Shown piece after piece: positions 22,433 to 24,487 of a DNA stretch of 24,487 bases. Source of the stretch: JADHUC01 sp964617665 (lineage in GTDB: Bacteria > Planctomycetota > Planctomycetia > Pirellulales > Pirellulaceae); the NCBI GenBank assembly GCA_964617665.1, contig CAZUAH010000180.1, forward strand, positions 1 to 24,487, given 5' to 3'. Below the pieces are notes generated by a model. That model was not told where the DNA came from and ran no database searches. It saw only the letters and a list, made by a program, of their open reading frames with translations. Position 1 is the stretch's first letter, and every line of letters begins with the position of its first letter. The position numbers and the translations under genes were made by a program.

Positions 22433-23620
22433 ATGAAGAACTTCTTGATACTCGGCGTTTCGCTCGTTGTGATCACGTCCGCTTTGGCGCTGTTCATCAA
22501 GTATCACCCGTTCGCCGAAGAAGAGAAGATCGCCGTTCGCGACGAGATGCACATCCGGCATATCGCGGAAAGGAACGACGTGCCCATCGACGCGCTGATA
22601 CCACTTCTGCCGCCGGAAAAGAGGACCGATCGCGTAACACCCCTGTTGAATCTCCACAAGCCGGTGAAAGACCTGGGACTCGACAAAAGTGAAATCGCCA
22701 ACGCAGTTCGAACAGCGCAGGCGGAAGGATTCCCGATCAAGGACGTTCTGAGATATGTCCTGTGGTCGGTTTGGCTCTTGGCCGCTGGCTGTCTGATACT
22801 GCGCGGCAAGAACCTGCGCAAAACGCGGTTCGTCTGGTTGGTGGCAACGCTCGCACTATTCGGGCTTCTCCTGGGCGCCGCGCCTAATCCGATGGAGGCC
22901 GTGGTGAAGTTCCACAAGCTGCTCAAGGCAGTTCCAGGGAACCCGGTGGTCTTTGTGGTCCTGAATCTCGTGATCTTCACGCTTCTGTCCGTGGTCGGTG
23001 CGAAGATGCTGTGTAGTTGGGGATGCCAATTGGGTGCGCTGCAGGAGACAATTTACAGCATCCCCGTTCTCAAGAATCTCAAACGGAAGTTCAAACTGCC
23101 GTTTGCCACCGCGATCGCGGTGCGGATCACGGTTTACCTTTTGTTTCTTGTATTGTTCTTCAAGCTGCTGAACATCAACCAGGGCGGACCGGGCTCGATC
23201 CTGTACCACCATCTCAACATGTTTAAGATCTACGATTTCTACGATCTCGCTCTATTTACGCTGTTACTGATCCCCGTCGTGCTTATTGCGAGCTTCGTCG
23301 TCTTCAGACCATTCTGTCACTTGATCTGTCCCTTCGGGCTGTTTTCTTGGCTGCTGGAAAACGTAGCTGTCTATCGAGTACGGAAAGTGAAGCCGGATGG
23401 ATGCGACGGATGCCGGACATGCGAAGAGGCGTGCCCGACTGACGCGATGAAAGCGATGAACAAAGGTGCAATGAGATACTTCCTGCCCGACTGCTGGTCT
23501 TGTGGGTCATGTATCGACGCTTGCCCGAAAGAGGTGCTGCGGTTCGCGTCTTGCAGAAGCGTTCGCCGGATTGGCGACAGTGTGGAGCCAGAACACTCAG
23601 CGGAAGTCCCAGCTCCTTGA
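22433..23620 (+). CDS. NapH/NosR-like membrane polyferredoxin
   Basis: This 395-residue protein has a good ribosome-binding site (AGGAAGAAATG region). Helix 1 spans residues 3-22. A periplasmic segment follows (about 30-105) with two short helical modules (IRHIAERNDVPIDALIPLL, VKDLGLDKSEIANAVRTA) of a kind I recall in membrane ferredoxins. About four to five more helices lie between 107 and 292. Paired cysteines C194/C198 (CSWGCQLGALQE) and C295/C299 (CHLICPFGLFSW) match the CxxxC motifs of NapH and NosR. Two 4Fe-4S sites follow: C324/C327/C330/C334 (CDGCRTCEEACP) and C354/C357/C360/C364 (CWSCGSCIDACP). It should pass electrons across the inner membrane between quinol and a periplasmic or cytoplasmic partner. 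The last 25 residues are low in pattern and may be altered. It starts 25 bases after the second permease. Confidence 0.9.
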   Translation: MKNFLILGVSLVVITSALALFIKYHPFAEEEKIAVRDEMHIRHIAERNDVPIDALIPLLPPEKRTDRVTPLLNLHKPVKDLGLDKSEIANAVRTAQAEGFPIKDVLRYVLWSVWLLAAGCLILRGKNLRKTRFVWLVATLALFGLLLGAAPNPMEAVVKFHKLLKAVPGNPVVFVVLNLVIFTLLSVVGAKMLCSWGCQLGALQETIYSIPVLKNLKRKFKLPFATAIAVRITVYLLFLVLFFKLLNINQGGPGSILYHHLNMFKIYDFYDLALFTLLLIPVVLIASFVVFRPFCHLICPFGLFSWLLENVAVYRVRKVKPDGCDGCRTCEEACPTDAMKAMNKGAMRYFLPDCWSCGSCIDACPKEVLRFASCRSVRRIGDSVEPEHSAEVPAP

Positions 23621-23665
23621 GGATCAGGAGTTCACTCGCGCCAGCAGAACCATCCGCAAGCGATT

Positions 23666-24487
23666 TCACGGTACGATGTCCCCTTCTGCTCTCGTGCACA
23701 GCGCATGGTACGTTTGACGTTCGATCGTTTCCGCCACGAGATGGACGGAGCCATCGGCCGCCAGAAAGTTGGTACCGGCGGGGTGGTAGCTGCTGAAATT
23801 GAACGGCGCGCCTTGATCGGAGTTGGGGGGCGTGGTCGCCACGGCCGCGATGCGGCCCGGCGCGTGAGCCGCGCCCGCGATAACGCCTAGCCAAGTCGAA
23901 GGCGAATGCTTCGAGTTCCGCTCGCCGACGACGAATGTCTGGCTCGTTCCGTCTACCAAATCGGCGAATCGAAAGCCCTTGCGAAAGACCAGTGGACCGT
24001 TGCCGACGCAGTCTCCGCTGCCGCCACACGCGTGCAGCATCTGGATCGTACCGAAGACACCGATGTAGTTGGCCGCCGGTACGACCTCGCCAGAGTAGCC
24101 CGTGGTGTAGTTCGGCGAGGGCATCGGCCCTGCCGGTAGCGTAAAGGACTGACCACCGGTATCGGAAGGACATCGGTAAATCGGGATGAATGCCCGGCGT
24201 GCTTCGTCATGGATCGGATCGGTAATTGGTCGGTCGAAATCGATCAGATTTTGCGAGACGTTCTGCTGTTCAATGAACGACAGTAGTCTTGCAGCCCAAC
24301 CCCAGCCGGGTTGCCCGAGCCAGTAAGGCTGGCGAGTTGTCGGATGTTGAGCGATCCAACCCGGTGGCATCCGTTGGTGGGTGTCATGATAGGCGTGCAA
24401 GGCCAAGCCAATCTGCTTGAGGTTGTTGTTGCACTGGGCTCGCCGAGCCGCCTCGCGGGCCGCCTGGATTGCTGGAAGCAGAAGCGC
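23666..24487 (-). CDS. DUF1559-domain (pseudopilin-like) protein, C-terminal part; runs off right edge
   Basis: The frame is open to the right edge with no start, giving 273 residues of the C-terminal part. It enters with LLLPAIQAAREAARRAQCNN, then NLKQIGLALHAYHDTHQRMP, the usual sequence right after the pilin-like helix in planctomycete DUF1559 proteins. The expected type IV pilin methylation motif and helix are therefore just beyond the window. Typical later motifs follow: RCPSDTGG, NYIGVFGT, FRFADLVDGTSQTFVVGERN and SSYHPAGTNFLAADGSVHLV (the H-x-x-G-x-N-F-x-x-A-D-G-S end). It converges on the polyferredoxin gene, with 45 bases between the stops, and is not part of that operon. These proteins are abundant in planctomycetes and of unknown, probably surface or secretion-related, function. 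Confidence 0.92.
   Translation of the reverse strand, partial: ALLLPAIQAAREAARRAQCNNNLKQIGLALHAYHDTHQRMPPGWIAQHPTTRQPYWLGQPGWGWAARLLSFIEQQNVSQNLIDFDRPITDPIHDEARRAFIPIYRCPSDTGGQSFTLPAGPMPSPNYTTGYSGEVVPAANYIGVFGTIQMLHACGGSGDCVGNGPLVFRKGFRFADLVDGTSQTFVVGERNSKHSPSTWLGVIAGAAHAPGRIAAVATTPPNSDQGAPFNFSSYHPAGTNFLAADGSVHLVAETIERQTYHALCTRAEGDIVP

Noticed and set aside
23304..24173. Minus-strand 289-codon frame
   Set aside because: Overlaps the DUF1559 gene in another frame and the polyferredoxin gene on the other strand. Both of those have clear family motifs.

Overview
The window looks like chromosome from a member of the Planctomycetota, probably the Pirellulales (inference). The evidence is the combination of two DUF1559-type proteins, a secreted sulfatase with C-terminal HEAT repeats, a PQQ-propeller protein with a methyltransferase-like N-terminus, an M56/BlaI pair whose peptidase has long extracytoplasmic extensions, several ECF sigma factors, and long inverted repeats between genes. 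I see no rRNA, tRNA, CRISPR array or intact transposon.

Layout. 1-1304 (minus): 5' part of a secreted PQQ-propeller protein that runs off the left edge. 1305-2257: degraded non-coding stretch with an IS200/IS605-type TnpA remnant between inverted repeats. 2258-4931 (plus): small secreted beta-rich protein, then a sulfatase. 5093-9167 (plus): PGPGW-like membrane protein, small zinc-ribbon protein, gene remnant, then a BlaI-type repressor and an M56 membrane peptidase behind a promoter overlapped by two dyads. 13631-9174 (minus): ECF sigma factor, likely anti-sigma protein, secreted helical protein and DUF1559 protein, mostly overlapping or closely spaced. 14341-15661: small secreted protein facing a decayed sigma/kinase locus, in which the sigma gene has an in-frame amber codon and the Ser/Thr kinase stops after its N-lobe. 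16039-23620 (plus): an eight-gene run described below. 23666-24487 (minus): a DUF1559 protein that runs off the right edge.

The most interesting unit is 16039-23620. Its order is ECF sigma factor, zinc-type anti-sigma factor, CnrX/CpxP-like periplasmic sensor, MacA-like adaptor, MacB/LolD-like ATPase, two separate MacB-type permeases, and a NapH/NosR-like polyferredoxin membrane protein. Three junctions are 4-base ATGA overlaps, so co-translation is likely. A reasonable model is an envelope or metal/redox stress circuit: the periplasmic protein senses, the anti-sigma releases the sigma factor, and the sigma factor drives a tripartite ABC exporter together with a membrane electron-transfer protein. 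The substrate, the signal and the role of the Fe-S protein are not shown by the sequence.

The window is dense in regulators: three ECF sigma genes (one broken), two anti-sigma genes, a BlaI/M56 pair and a kinase fragment. It also shows clear decay next to intact operons.
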